DNA of 64,000 nt from Daedaleopsis sinensis. Taxonomy: Eukaryota > Basidiomycota > Agaricomycetes > Polyporales > Polyporaceae. The DNA lies in the NCBI GenBank assembly GCA_033807695.1, contig CM066309.1, positions 2,108,001-2,172,000 on the forward strand, given 5' to 3'. A program made the translations under genes and the position numbers. Below, piece after piece: positions 51,283 to 62,168 of the stretch. Each line of letters begins with the position of its first letter. The first letter of the stretch is position 1. The notes below the pieces were generated by a model that had not been told where the DNA came from, did no database searches, and was given only the letters and a program-made list of their open reading frames with translations.

Positions 51283-53173
51283 TTACACCGTGGTCGCGTA
51301 CGGAAGCGGGACCAGCAACATCGACGTCTGCCCGATATCCGACGGGAAGTGCGTGAAGATGTCCAGCTCGCTCGTCGCGTTCCCGACGCCCTGCAGCCCG
51401 CACCGCTCCACGAAGTCCCCTGCAGCAGCAGCGCGCGTCTTGACGTACTTCTCGAACGACGCGAGCGGGCACGAAGACCCCGGGCCTGATGCGCACCCCG
51501 GCAACGGCACGACCGCGTTATTGATCTGTCCGACCAAACACCACGATAGCATCGCATTACAACCGCACAGTCAGCACAGGAGAACCACGCTGACAGTGTG
51601 GACATCACTCACCCTCACTCGAACGTACTTGGCCGCATCTGCACCCTTGCCAGGGCCGAGCACGAGCTGATTCGCGGTATGCCTTACCGTCTCCGCGGGG
51701 TCGTGGGCGTCACACGACAGTCGTTCCAAGGCGACGTAGCCTCGGAATGAAACGAGGTACGAGGAGCGGAAGGTACGGTGAGGGTTCGGGCCTTTAGTGG
51801 AGAGCGGGTATACGCCGCGTGGCACGGACGTGTTCCAGAGGCCAAGAGCAGACACAATGGGCGGTAAATTGTTGTCGTGCTGAGAGTAGTCCGCGTCAGT
51901 CCGCGACGCGATAGTTCGGGGACGTGGCTGGACCTCACCGTGAAACCCATAACCAAAGGCGGCGGCACGAGGTTCCCGCCGTTTTGCGCTGCACCGGGAC
52001 CAGCAGCGAAGAGATCGGCGACGGCTTTCACCCACGGGATCCCTGTGGTGGCAGAGAACGGGTTGCCCGGACCAGACCTGGAGCGGACGGTCAGCGACGA
52101 TCCCGGTATGAGAATGGAGGCAGGCTGCAGCTCACCCGTAGTAGTAGTTAAGATCGTGGGCATACTCGTAATCAAGCCACTCCGAATCTACCATTCGACG
52201 ATCAGCTATTTCCGATCCTATCTGAGAATCCTCCACACCCACCTTCGAACACCTCACAGAAACGGGTGTCCCCGCTGACTTCCGCCTGGAACCCGCACAG
52301 ATCCTGCATCACGCCGATGTCTGTCGCGGTCAGCGTAAGCCCGTGCAGGTACCTATTCAGCCGCGCTGCGATCTTGCCCTGGTACGTCGCGCGGAAGTCG
52401 CCCGCCTTTGACGAAGTGTCTCCGCTCTTGTATGCGGGACAAGCGGCGGAGGGCGTGAGCGAGTCGGCGGAGGTGAAGTTCACGGAGTCTGGCATCGTGA
52501 TAACCTGGCCGCGGTTGCTGTTGGGAGAGGCCACATAGTCGCCTTGGGAGAGATAGCCGTGGGTGAAGTACGTCGCGGTATCCACGCATCGCTGCTGGCC
52601 AGCGGACCTGATGGAGGAGGTTAGCGTCAGACATTCCGTCTTGGGAAGGTATGCCTGAACGTCTCACCAGACTGTGAAGTTGTCTCCGCCCTTCGTGAGC
52701 TGGTAGCGCTTCCTCAGGTCGACACCGAGGTCGAATGCCTCCCTAGAGCCCGTGGACGACAGGAACAGCGGCTGGTGAGGAGCGTCGTCCACAGGCGGGA
52801 CCCAAGAGGGCAGGAACGCCAGTGGGCCTTGAGCGGTGTACGTCGCGTTCTGGAGCTTCGTGAAGAGCGCCTGCCATCCTGCGAAGGATCCTGGCTCAGG
52901 GTATCGACTATGGCGCGTAGAATGAGCGATGCACTGCTAATGGCACGAGGAGTCACAGAATCGTCACGGTACTCACGAGCCATGGCGGACGATGTATGCG
53001 GCCTGGTCCACCGAGCATCGCGCAGGGGTGGAGGGCGAGATACCGAACTGCGAAGGCGCGTCGAAGTACGGCGAGGCAGGCCCAGAATGTTGCAATGGGT
53101 CGAACGCGGTGCTGGCGCCGCTCGGAGTTGCAAAGACTACGAGAAACGCGAGGAGCGAGGTTTTGGGAGCCAT
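51283..53173 (-). CDS. Secreted histidine acid phosphatase (phytase-like)
   Basis: Two-step phosphohydrolase of the branch-2 histidine phosphatase family. ATG at 53173 gives a signal peptide MAPKTSLLAFLVVFATPSGA. The catalytic motif RHGSRYPDPGS lies around residue 65 (nucleophile His), and the proton-donor motif is GFTHDNNLPPI across an intron. Between them are SSTGSREAFDLGVDLRKRY, SAGQQRCVDTATYF, several Asn-X-Thr sites and paired cysteines (GVMQDLCGFQAEV, TRFCEVF). The C-terminal part has RLSCDAHDP, VVPLPGCASGPGSSCPLASF and DFVERCGLQ. It ends PLPYATTV with TAA at 51283-51285. Six or more introns. Whether it prefers phytate or other organic phosphates is not readable from the motifs. Confidence 0.88.
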
Positions 53174-53814
53174 CTTGCGGCGGCGACGTAGAGCAGCAGG
53201 CGATTGGCACGGTACTGGAACCTCATGATGCGCTATTTGTATGCACACCCACGCAGCCTGGGCTTGCCCTCTCAGTTTATGCGTGCCGGCCACAATGAGC
53301 TTGATGACTGTTTGAAAGGAAATTCCCACTTTACAGCACACGTTCGTGCTCACGATTCGACGGCGCGCGTTGCGCGTAACGATATTTTGCGAGGGTCGGA
53401 CGGCAGGAGTACGAGAGGATAGTGCTCACATATCACAGTACTTGATATACACAGAACGGAACCTTCGTTCCAACGCGGCAGAGATAATAGTCCATGCACA
53501 TGCTATGCTGGAGGGGTCACCGTGCCTTGAACGTGTGTAGCTTATTCGTTCCTCATAAACGATAGAAGGGTGCACAGGGCATGAAGTGAGTGGGCTCTTG
53601 TTCTTCTTAAATTCAAGGCTAGGTTGCTAATGTCGAGATAGACCTGGATAGGGATTCTGAGAGGGAGGTGAGATGGGTGAAGGAAAGAATGAGCTTGGAG
53701 GAGCCAGGTTGCGACGCTCGAGCTCCGGGCCGGGGAAGACAGCGGTCACGTGCGTGTAAAGGTGCTTCGCGTCGCAAGCGCCTCCGGACACCCTGTTCAC
53801 GACGTTCTGCAAAC
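53174..53814. promoter_or_regulatory. Divergent promoter region, phosphatase (-) and ERCC1 (+)
   Basis: 641 bp between the two start codons. No coding frame of interest or repeat was recognised. Confidence 0.45.
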
Positions 53815-55279
53815 ATGTCATCAAACCCTGTGGCCAGTGGCTCTGCAGCGAGTAGGCCGGCAAAACCACCTGTAGTCGTTCCCGGTAGTGGCAACAACAT
53901 CATCGTCAATCCGTGCCAAGTACGTGACTACATGCTCTCAGAATTATGTTGTACTCACAATCCATTAGCGAGGAAATCCAGTGCTCGAGTGCATCAGGAA
54001 TGTCGGAAAGGAGTTTGGAGAGATCCTCGCAGACTACCAGGTCGGAAGGACCACTGGCGTGTTGTTTCTTAGGTGCGTGAACCGGACTATCACTGTGCGA
54101 GCATTCCCGGAATTCAGCCGACTGGCACGGCTAGTTTGCGCTACCATAGGCTACACCCAGAGTACATCCATCAACGAATAGAGAAGTTGGGACATTCATA
54201 CAACCTTCGGATTCTCCTCCTGATGTGTGATGTGGTCCGTGCGACTGTCGTGTCTCGTGTCGCGCAACGTAGCTGAGAGCACGCACGACAGAGCGAGCAT
54301 CAAGACCCCATACGCGAGTTGACCAAGGCAAGGCTCCTCCTGTCTCTCTGTCGCTACGCCGTCTTGACGCGTGCGCGTGCTGAAGATGTGTCTGATCAAC
54401 GAAATCACCGTCATGGTGGCTTGGAAGTACGCCCTTGCATACACCACGCCCCTGTTGCCATTCATCGAACGTTCTCAGCGCCGAGGAAGCCGGCTACTAT
54501 CTCGCGACGTACAAGCAGTTTGAACACAAGCCGCCGGACATGATCAAAGAGCGCGTCGACAAGGATTACGGCTCTATGCTGCGTACCGCGTTGACGAGCA
54601 TCAGCAAAGTCAACAAGACCGACGTCGAGACCCTCCGGACGTCTTTCGGGGTATGTGCATCTCGCAGTCTCTCCCTAAAGCAGTCGCGTTGACGCGTGAC
54701 CGATGATATCAGAGCTTTGCCGCCATCTCGCACGCGTCGTCGGAGCAGCTGCAGAACCTGCCCGGCTTCGGGCAGGTCAAAGCAAAACGGATACAAGACG
54801 CCTTCAACAAGCCGTTCCGCAATAACAGCACCAGCGCGCTCCCCGTGAGCACCCAGCTCCAAGCGCGTGCGGAGTCCCGCAGTCAAGGTCAAGGCGGCAT
54901 GGGAAAAGGAAAAGGGAAGGAACGCGCCCTCGACGAACTTGACGACGAACCCGAGGGGTCCAATACCAGCCCTCAGCCCGATTTCCGAGCCCCGACACCG
55001 CCCCGGCCGCCTCCCGCACCCCGTGCTCGTGTCCCCCGCGATCCTAGCCCCGTATGGGACATCGAGCTGGACCTCGACGGCTCCCCCGAGCCGTCGGCGG
55101 AGTCCGGGCCGCCTCCTGCGCGCAAGCGTCCTCCGAGTCCTGTCTGGGATATCGAGTTGGACCTGAACAGCGACACGGACGGCGATGGGGACGATGCGAT
55201 GACGGGCTCGCGGGAGAGGAAGCGGCCGAGGGAGGGATCAGGGGAGTTCGGGGCGCCGTCCATGCTGGCGGGCTCGTAG
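53815..55279 (+). CDS. RAD10: ERCC1/Rad10 DNA-repair endonuclease subunit with long C-terminal extension
   Basis: Non-catalytic partner of XPF/Rad1 in nucleotide excision and cross-link repair. ATG at 53815 gives [17 protein letters not shown]. The central domain reads [92 protein letters not shown] and [16 protein letters not shown]. The helix-hairpin-helix pair follows ([21 protein letters not shown] segment, then [19 protein letters not shown]). Where metazoan ERCC1 stops, this protein continues for about 160 residues of disordered, acidic and proline-rich sequence holding a duplicated 11-residue motif. Two TAG stops occur in a row from 55277. Intron 54235-54291 uses a GTCCGT donor and intron 54328-54385 a GC donor. 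Confidence 0.9.
54328..54385 (+). other. GC-AG intron in ERCC1/Rad10
   Basis: The exon ends ACC AAG and is followed by GCAAGG; after 58 nt the acceptor TGAAG precedes ATG TGT CTG ATC AAC. Only this junction gives the family sequence [17 protein letters not shown]. No usable GT lies at the donor boundary. Confidence 0.75.
55043..55165 (+). repeat. Duplicated motif [11 protein letters not shown] in the ERCC1 C-terminal tail
   Basis: Copies at 55043-55075 and 55133-55165 encode the same 11 residues. Seven of the eleven codons differ silently (for example CCT/CCG, AGC/AGT, GTA/GTC, CTG/TTG). The copies start 30 residues apart, separated by a proline-rich linker with ARKRP, so each copy is an acidic aromatic motif next to proline-rich sequence. 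Confidence 0.88.
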
Positions 55280-56153
55280 TAGGAGACGCAGCTGGCTGTC
55301 GGTAATGGGAATATTGACCGCTGCCCCCTGATAGGTCTGCTTCGACACCCCTTGCTACGCTCCTCTCCTGGCAACCTTGGGAGCTTCATCCAAGCTGCGT
55401 CGAATGCTCGGTGCGTTCTCACTGCTTCTGTGACTTTTGTTCTTCCTCCTAGAACATGTGCCGGCATTTAGGGATGAGCATTGATAAGTCAGTAAGAAAC
55501 TTCTGCACTATCGGTAGTCGTAGTGACCCCGGGTCCCGCAAGGTATTGAACAATGTTCATCACGACCGGAAGTAAAACTTCCGGTAGGGTTCTAACCACC
55601 TTGGACACTTCTGAAAGTGTCAGCGGTATTTCCTGAAGGCCGAGACTAGACCCGTTAAGCTAGGTAAGCTGCGGAAAATGTCAGGAACACAGCCTGAATT
55701 CGTGGGAGGATATGGTCCTCAGCGATCCTCAAACACTTCCAACCTCCATCTGCAGCTGCAGCTTCTCCGTCTCAACAGCGGCGCGCACACGGTACTTACG
55801 AGCCAGGTACGAGGCTCGAGCTGGTACGACCGGAGGCTACCGGAGGCGAATAGAGCCGCAGGCCAAATGCAGCTCGCGATGTGGTCATGGGGGCGCTATA
55901 TTTGGATAGGTCTCACCCTAAAAGGCAGGATGTCTGAATTTCGCGGGTTCGCCAACGTCTTTGCTGACGTTGTCGCGTCGATCGAGAGCGGGCACACATG
56001 CGGATACAGACTATAAAGCTTGGCCGTCGGACTCCCCGCGCGCACTCTCGGTCAACTTGCTCCTCCCAACTCCCCCTCCCTCGCACCCGCGCTGTTGTCT
56101 GGCGGACCCGTCTCTGTCTCCATCGAGTCCCACCGAGTCCCACGGCTATCCCC
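55280..56153. other. Intergenic between ERCC1 and the four-span protein, rich in inverted repeats
   Basis: The first part is ERCC1 3' sequence. The centre holds six inverted repeats (55507-55622). Further on are CTGCAGCTGCAG near 55751, GAGCC/GGCTC and CCAG/CTGG arms near 55800-55830, and TACCGGAGGC-type direct repeats near 55840. An open frame at 55678-56016 has no recognisable protein content and is probably chance. Confidence 0.45.
55507..55622. repeat. Six back-to-back short inverted repeats
   Basis: In 116 bp: CACTA/TAGTG (55507-55526); GACCC-C-GGGTC (55526-55536); TGAACA-A-TGTTCA (55548-55560); ACCGGAAGT-AAA-ACTTCCGGT (55566-55586); GGTT-CT-AACC (55589-55598); GACACTT-CTGA-AAGTGTC (55605-55622). 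All arms are perfect. Arms of 9 and 7 bp plus four smaller ones in tandem suggest a structured RNA or a relic element rather than one binding site. I recognise no known RNA family in it. Confidence 0.65.
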
Positions 56154-56910
56154 ATGACTTCAGCAACCGTTCCATACCGATTCGCGCGCATCGCGTCATT
56201 GTTCCTCTCCTTCGCCTTCGGCATTGTCGCCCTCGCGCTCGGGATTGACGCACTCATCAAAGGGAACCAAGAGAAGGACAAGATCCGGAGTCTAGCGCCC
56301 CTGGGCTCCGAAGTCAACATCGACACGAGCGACGCTGAGACGGCGGGCGGCGTGATGTCCGGCTTCAGCGCAGCTCTCGCAGTCATCTCCCTCCTCTCGC
56401 TCGTCCTCCTCCTCTTGTCGTCATTTGGCGCAAAACGCGAACGTGCACTCCGGGTTCAGGGCCTCCTGCTCTCGATCCTCACCCTCGGCGTGTTTGGCTC
56501 CCTGGTCGCGATGACGGACTTTGTTGCCAGTAGGGAGGCGAAGGTGTCTGCGAGCATCAACGGGGTGCCCATTCCTCCTGAGGTCGTGCACTCCCTCGAG
56601 CAGGCGCTGGGCGCGCAGTCCGTGTATCGCAAGATCCCGTACTGTGAGTACCATCAGCGAGGGCGCGCAATCCACCTTCGCATGTACTCATCAAATTTTT
56701 TTCACAGTGCGGAACGCAGCCATTGTTCCTTGGTTCACATTCTTGTTCGGTCTGACCTCAAGCGTCCTCACTCTCCTCGCCGCATCCAGCGCTCGTGTCA
56801 GTGACGCTCCGGAGACACACCACATTGCTACCGCATCGAATTCCAACGGCACGAACCACATCAATGAGAAGAAGAAGGAGAATGTCACTGTCGGTCAAGC
56901 TGCTGTATGA
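56154..56910 (+). CDS. Four-transmembrane protein (MARVEL/Sur7-like topology), family not identified
   Basis: 230 residues. ATG at 56154 gives MTSATVPYRFARIASLFLSF. Four hydrophobic spans are visible at about residues 13-34, 70-91, 101-124 and 166-190. A hydrophilic loop (IKGNQEKDKIRSLAPLGSEVN) lies between the first two, and a loop with REAKVSASINGVPIPPEVVHSLE between the last two. The C-terminal tail (NHINEKKKENVTVGQAAV) is hydrophilic and probably cytosolic. One intron (after KIPY, donor GTGAGT near 56645, acceptor TTTTCACAG near 56707) keeps the frame. Stop TGA at 56908-56910. The layout resembles small tetraspan proteins of fungal plasma membrane domains, but no diagnostic motif is present. 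Confidence 0.75.
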
Positions 56911-58298
56911 TCCCCGTGTTATAGCTTTTCGAAGTCCACCTTAACACGCGGTTCGTGTCCGAGGCGGCTTCGTGTGGACACTGTGCTGGGACTTCATATA
57001 TGGGTTGTTATCTCGTTTCGAAAGGGGTTTAATAGGGCTTCATACACAGATACATTCGTGTAGCTCTAGGGAGTGGTTTGGGCAATTGTAACGGCGACCC
57101 TGTGTGACGCTTTACGCAGTGAGTGCCTCTAACGAGTACGCGGTGGTCCCTCCTCAGGCCTCGGGTTGCGTGCTATGTGCACTGCGTCATGCATGTTGGC
57201 CACGCTCGGACAGACATCAATGAAGCCTTATATGCGGTAAGACCACTTGCGGCGTAAGATTTGGGATTTTGAACTTCACTGGCTGGTCATGGAATCAAAC
57301 CGTCCGGAATGTTCATTGATCATACAGAGCTGAGGTTGAAGACGCTAGCGACGCAAGCGGTGTGCGCAGTTGGCTTATGCCGCCGCTGCCAGCAGCCACT
57401 GCATGCCATGGGCAAGGTCGTTGAAATATTGAGGCCTGAGGCTGGGTCATTGATGAATCAATTAGATCAATATCCGGATGCGCGCCCCAGAAGCACAGGG
57501 CAATTCTTTCGTCGCGTAAGACCGCTTAAGCCGCGCTCCAGCGATGCATATACTTAGAACAAGCGGACATGGACTTCTCCGGGCACTCCTTGGCACCCAC
57601 TTGCACAAAGCGCCACGCGCGAACTTATACACTCATATGGTCAACTCACGGCATACTAGTCAATATGGAATTCGAATCAGCTACCGTCTAGACCATATTT
57701 AAAGTAACGTTCAGTATTCCTGTTATGGCTCTCAGGCTTGGAAGAAGTCGGCGGAGTCCCCGGCCATCCACATGTTCACGTTTCGGACCGTACCACAAGA
57801 AGCTGATCTTGGTGCAACAAAGCGAGCGTGTTTTCGATGGGCGCCCCCGAATAGAAGTCGCTCGGAGTCTCGAACAACGTGTTGGTAGTAAACCACCCAC
57901 TGCGCAACCAGTCCGAAGCGCGCGGCAGCTGGACGTCATTGGTTTATGCGGTCGGTATCACTCCCATGACGGGCAGTGAAGCTGCTAACTCGACCGCATT
58001 CGACGTGAGCGATGAGCGGAGGGAGCGACGCGGTCGGGCACCCGCTCCGACATACTCAGATTGGAACCCAATCCACTGGGCATGTCTATCATTCGTTCAA
58101 GTTCCTCGAGAATATACTTGTACAAGATGGGCCGGTAATCGTTCGGAACCGCGAGACGGGGAAAGGGAGGAGTTTGGCGCGTTCTACTCAGGCTCTGCCG
58201 GCTGCGCCAACTTTTTGGTATCGGCCAGTGCAAAAGGGCGTGAAACTTGAGTACGTGCCCGACGAGGCGCTAGAAGCCACTCACCTGGCCCCCTGGAT
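56911..58298. other. 1.4-kb gene-free region
   Basis: Contains the 3' sequence of the four-span gene and downstream sequence of the small unknown gene. Open frames are short and compositionally unconvincing. No repeat, RNA or element boundary seen. Confidence 0.4.
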
Positions 58299-59075
58299 TT
58301 ACTGCTGGTCGACCATGACCTGGTCCGCCAACGAGTCCACCCCCTTGATGAGGGCGACAACGCTATCCAAGCGCACAGGGCCAAGCTGCGGTTCCAGCAG
58401 CTTGTTGAGGCCGTCCTCCGCATTCTTGAGCTGCTTCTCGAGCGCTGGTGTTGTGGGGGACGGGACGACTGCGTGAGCGAGCGCATATAAGGCAGAGAAG
58501 GTCCCAGACCGGGAGTACTCACCGGTGATCCTGGTGTGGCAGGCAGAAAGCGTCTGCGGAAGCTCTGGGCAACCACAGCTCGCATCAGTAGCTGGCGGCG
58601 AACCGAAGCTCCGAGGATACGGTCGCTTACCGTTGGCCTCGCCGAGCTCGCTGACCGTGAGATTGACGTCGTCGCCGTCGGACATGAGCTCGACGTCGTG
58701 GACGAAGATGACGCTGCATAGCGGGCGCCGTGCATCAGTATGCGGGTGCAGCAAGGGTCAGAGTCAAGGCAAGACGGACTAGTTGTTGTTGTGAGGGAGG
58801 CGGGCCATCCGCTCGATCTTGATCGTGTCGTTCGCCTGGAGGCGGCGGGTCGGGTTGAAGTGCTCGCCGAAGATGCGCAGGCCGACGGGGAGCGCGAGCT
58901 CTGCGCGAGAATGACCGTCGGTGACGACCGCGATCTGCTCGATCACAAAGCCGTGCAGCTGGTCGAAAGGGGCGGGTGCGAGCGACTCGATCTTGACGAC
59001 CGGAGAGGCGAAGAGGACATGGAGCTCGTTGGGGTCAGTGAACATAGCACAAGCGTTGGGGGTGAGGTCAGACAT
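58299..59075 (-). CDS. Uncharacterised 196-residue protein
   Basis: Joined from at least four exons. Exon 1 (ATG at 59075) encodes MSDLTPNACAMFTDPNELHV, ending near LPHNNN; a donor GTCCGT at 58779 (intron 58714-58779) joins it to YVIFVHDVELMSDGDDVNLTV. Further introns link to ELPQTLSACHTRIT and VVPSPTTPALEKQLKNAEDGLNKLLEPQLG, which ends LADQVMVDQQ with TAA at 58299-58301. Without the GTCCGT splice, exon 1 would stop at a TAG right after NNN. No signal peptide or membrane span; the C-terminal third looks helical (KQLKNAEDGLNKLL). No family recognised. Confidence 0.6.
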
Positions 59076-60454
59076 TGCGGAGGATGAGGGCCTGTGAGGT
59101 CGTGGAGGTGGTGCTGTCGCTGGATATCCGTCGGTGGATACCTGAGAGCTGCGGTTTGGTCTCTCTCGTCCTTGTCATTGCGGTGTATTTATCGGCATCC
59201 GTATGTCCTCCGCGCTCGAACCTGGTCTTGCCTTGCTCTCAGGAATATTGTGCGAAGAATTTCGAGGGAAATGGCGAGCGGTTGAGGCCGCAACCGCAGA
59301 GCGCTCAGGGTTAGACGTTCCCTCTTAGGACTGTGGAGTCCGAGTGGGCCAACCTCCTCTAGGCCAGACGCTATACTGCGCGATGGCACGCGCTCGTATG
59401 GCACGACCGAATGTTCTTCTCCCTGAACGAAGGCATCGAAACCACACACCTGTGGTTGGGGGTATGTCATGGCCAACCTTGAGTGACAGTCAGTGCCCAG
59501 CTTGGTTAGCGTCGCTCAGCGGTCTATCAGCGCACGCTTGCTCTTCAATCGAGGGCGGAACTCATCCTCACGCTTGCGTTCCGCTGCAAGGGCGGCACCG
59601 GTGTCATTGTGTTCTGTTATACTGAGTGACTGGAACCAGGAATGCCCGACCGAGGTTCAGTCAAGTAGGATTGAAGACACATGAGATACGTGACAAGGAA
59701 CCTTGATGTCTTGATAGACAGGTGTATTCCTTCAACGGTGTGCATGAGAGCATACCATCCATAGAGATAGAGTGACTGCTATATTTCGGATCCCCATTTG
59801 CCGTTTGTTCGGGATCCGGTTCGACTTCGATTTCACGGTGTCCCTGCTGGTGTACGACATGTTCTCAATGTGAGCGAGATAGTTGACGGTCTGAGACTGA
59901 CTTACGGCACCGACGCGTCTCTTGTCGCGCTCCACAAGCGTGCTGGTAGCTCAGGAAGGTTCCAGCGATCAATTGTGTTGACGGATGAAGGGAAAACCGT
60001 GGGACTGAGGAGGTTCCTGATCTGAGGCATCGACTCCGCGCATGGACCATGATGACCTTGTATGCATGACTGATAGAATGGCAGAAAGTCCATTCGATGC
60101 CAGAGAGTGAAAAGGTTGAAGAGTATACCCTGAACGAGCGCCAGCGCTCACGCCGAATTCGACAATACCTGCAGCGGACTTTGTACATACATTGTGTCGT
60201 TGAATGGCATGCGAAGAGTAACCGGTAGGTACTCACAGTGCCAGCGCTGGACGGTGGGAGAGACACACGTTCTACATGCCAATCGTCCTCGTGTACGGCA
60301 CCATTCTAGTGGCTGGATGGCGGCGTAACCACACGATGACAGTGTGGGACTCCTGTGTGGTTAGCTTCTGCGCACTCCCAAAGTGCCAGGGTCATCTGTA
60401 ATGCCGGAATCTGTGAATACTATACAATATTAGGGACCGAAGCTTAAATAGCCA
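59076..60454. other. 1.4-kb region without recognised genes
   Basis: It lies upstream of the unknown 196-residue gene and downstream of the RPA-like gene. Frames on either strand (for example 59865-60266 minus, Arg/Ser/Cys-rich) lack start and splice support. No repeats noted. Confidence 0.4.
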
Positions 60455-61291
60455 TCAGCTCGAAGCAGCGTCGGCGAGGTCTTGTATCAACTTTAATGCC
60501 TGCATGGCCGCTGGTGCAAGGGAGTTTCTGCTGTCGAGGTCGCGGCAGACGTCAGCGAGGACGCCTTCAAGGAGGACACGTCTCTTGTGCTCTTCCTGCA
60601 GTTTCATCTCGATCGGCAGACGTGATGCACGGCCCCGTTCTCCCACCGGATCCGCTGAACAATCGATGTTATCGGAGTTCAACATCAGAGCGCACTTCAC
60701 GTACCGCTCGTAGCAGAAATCTCAATATCCCCCCGTGCAAAGCGTAGGCTTGCGGAACTCGCATCGATGTCAACGATCTCCAAATCCTGAACCAGGCCGA
60801 TGCTGTGAACACGAGGACATTAATGAAGCGGACGTGACGGCATTCTCGGGCGGACTTGCCATGTCGCGTGAAGGGGTAGGCGAATGATACTCTTCAGCTT
60901 GGCGACTGACCCAATATGGAGCTGCTTGTCGTTCCCATATCCGTCGCCGACTATACGGGTATTCAGAGACGCGGACAGCGTCACCCATGCATAATCGGAT
61001 CCATCGTAGATGAATGCCTGATACGCCTTCCCAGGACTGGCTGGGGTCCGTAGTACAAGGATCCTCACTATCGGTTCACTCGACAAGACTTGCTGGTCGG
61101 AGTGATCCCGTAGGCGTTGGCAAGTGTTCGGTGTGAGCGCTTGACTGGGAATAAGTCGACGGGGCGCGGCGTTTCCTGCTGTCTGTGGATTGGGCTGGTA
61201 TAGAGCGGGCGATGAGCCTTCCAGAACAGCTCAGGGAAGAGAACCTAGCGTACAGGTCGAGAAGGCACCCTCGGCTCTTCGCTGCTGGCAT
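60455..61291 (-). CDS. Short protein resembling the N-terminal OB fold of replication protein A large subunit (RPA70N)
   Basis: 206 residues from four exons. Exon 1 (61254-61291, ATG at 61291) encodes MPAAKSRGCLLD; after intron 61145-61253 the frame gives LQALTPNTCQRLRDHSDQQ, EPIVRILVLRTP, AYQAFIYDGSDYAWVTLSASL, HIGSVAKLKSIIRL and, through GC-AG intron 60803-60859, IGLVQDLEIVDIDAS. This order (LTPG-like start, P-V-x-I-L, Y-x-x-x-I-x-DG, GS-V-x-L, V-x-DLEI-V) is the pattern of RPA1 N-terminal OB folds, which bind repair and checkpoint proteins. The tail is helical (EMKLQEEHKRRVLLEGVLADVC) and ends ADAASS with TGA at 60455-60457. The DNA-binding OB domains of full RPA1 are absent. Similarity is from memory of the family and moderate. 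Confidence 0.5.
60803..60859 (-). other. GC-AG intron in the RPA70N-like gene
   Basis: On the minus strand the exon ends CAC GCG ACA TG, then GCAAGT, and 57 nt later TTCACAG precedes CATCGGCCTGG. The join gives HATCIGLVQDLEIVD. GCAAGT is the strong consensus for GC donors. Other donors nearby break the frame. Confidence 0.55.
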
Positions 61292-61649
61292 GTCCAGGTC
61301 CTGGAGCGACGTGGATGGGTGGGAGGATCTGATGAGTAGGGAACAGATGGGGTGCTGTCAGGACATCGCGTTTAGGAGCCGGTGCTTGAGGTCGAGGAGA
61401 AAGTTGTGGATGAAGAATGGACCCCGATATTGCATTCGCGGGACGTTCTACTCGGTCAATGCTGTAATTGAGCGGCTGTTTGACATTGTCGGGCGGTCCG
61501 CTGTGCGGAAATGAAGTGGCAGCAGAACCTTTGATGGGCGGCGAGGCGGGGGGAATCGACCTGCCCGGTTTTCCTGATGGAGCTACAGGCGTGGACGGTG
61601 GGTCGCTACAGAGGAGTGGGTCAGGCACTGGTATCTGTGTAGTCGCGTA
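61292..61649. other. Region upstream of the RPA70N-like gene with a proline-rich open frame
   Basis: A minus-strand frame (61245-61679, ATG at 61679) encodes a Pro/Ser-rich stretch (DPPSTPVAPSGKPGRSIPPA). It could be an exon of the RPA70N-like gene or of the doubtful gene next to it, but I found no junction that keeps the frame with either. Confidence 0.25.
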
Positions 61650-62168
61650 ATCGTCCTCACACTTCTGTGTAGAAAACATGCGCTCTGAGCAGTTCTCAAA
61701 ATTTTCAGGAGCTCAGCCACATATGAGGTGTACCGATAACTTACATTGAACGGCTTGCTAAGATATCAGCACGTAGTTCGCCGCTACGTTCCACCACATG
61801 CCTGATGGCTCGTCGGAAGTCCTGTTCATATGATTTAGATGCTGTCGTTAGTAAACTTCATCTTCAACAGATTGGGGCGCAAGACGCACTTCTCTTCCGC
61901 TCGAATATGTTGCCCGTATAAGTCCAGTCCCCCAGATAATCCTGATGTCGGTTACGGGAGCTCCTTCGAAATTCAGATGAAGAGCTTCGAGGTCCGCTCG
62001 AAGTTCGTCGGCTAGAGTCGCTCGGAGAGAGGCGGTTCGCGCGGGCCCCGGCGTACTGTGCAGAAGGCGTGCCCGCGGTCCCTTGTACTGAAGTGAGACA
62101 CATGGCCTTAAATGAGAGGATGAAGTGTTCGCTCCGGGCCCAGTCTTCGTTTGAGATGTTCGCGCCAT
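61650..62168 (-). CDS. Doubtful small gene, function unknown
   Basis: ATG at 62168 opens MARTSQTKTGPGANTSSS and continues LRATLADELRADLEALHLNF, VTDIRIIWGTGLIRATYSSG and EVRLAPQSVEDE. A 35-nt intron (GTTTAC...AACAG, short for this genome) would join DFRRAIRHVVERSGELRADILASR, and a further intron from 61744 could end the protein after a few residues. The amphipathic character of these segments is protein-like, but junctions are uncertain and no family is recognised. The 3' boundary is a guess. Confidence 0.3.

Noticed and set aside
55678..56016. 112-codon frame starting MSGTQPEFVGGYG
   Set aside because: No homologous pattern and it runs through a region full of palindromes; probably chance.
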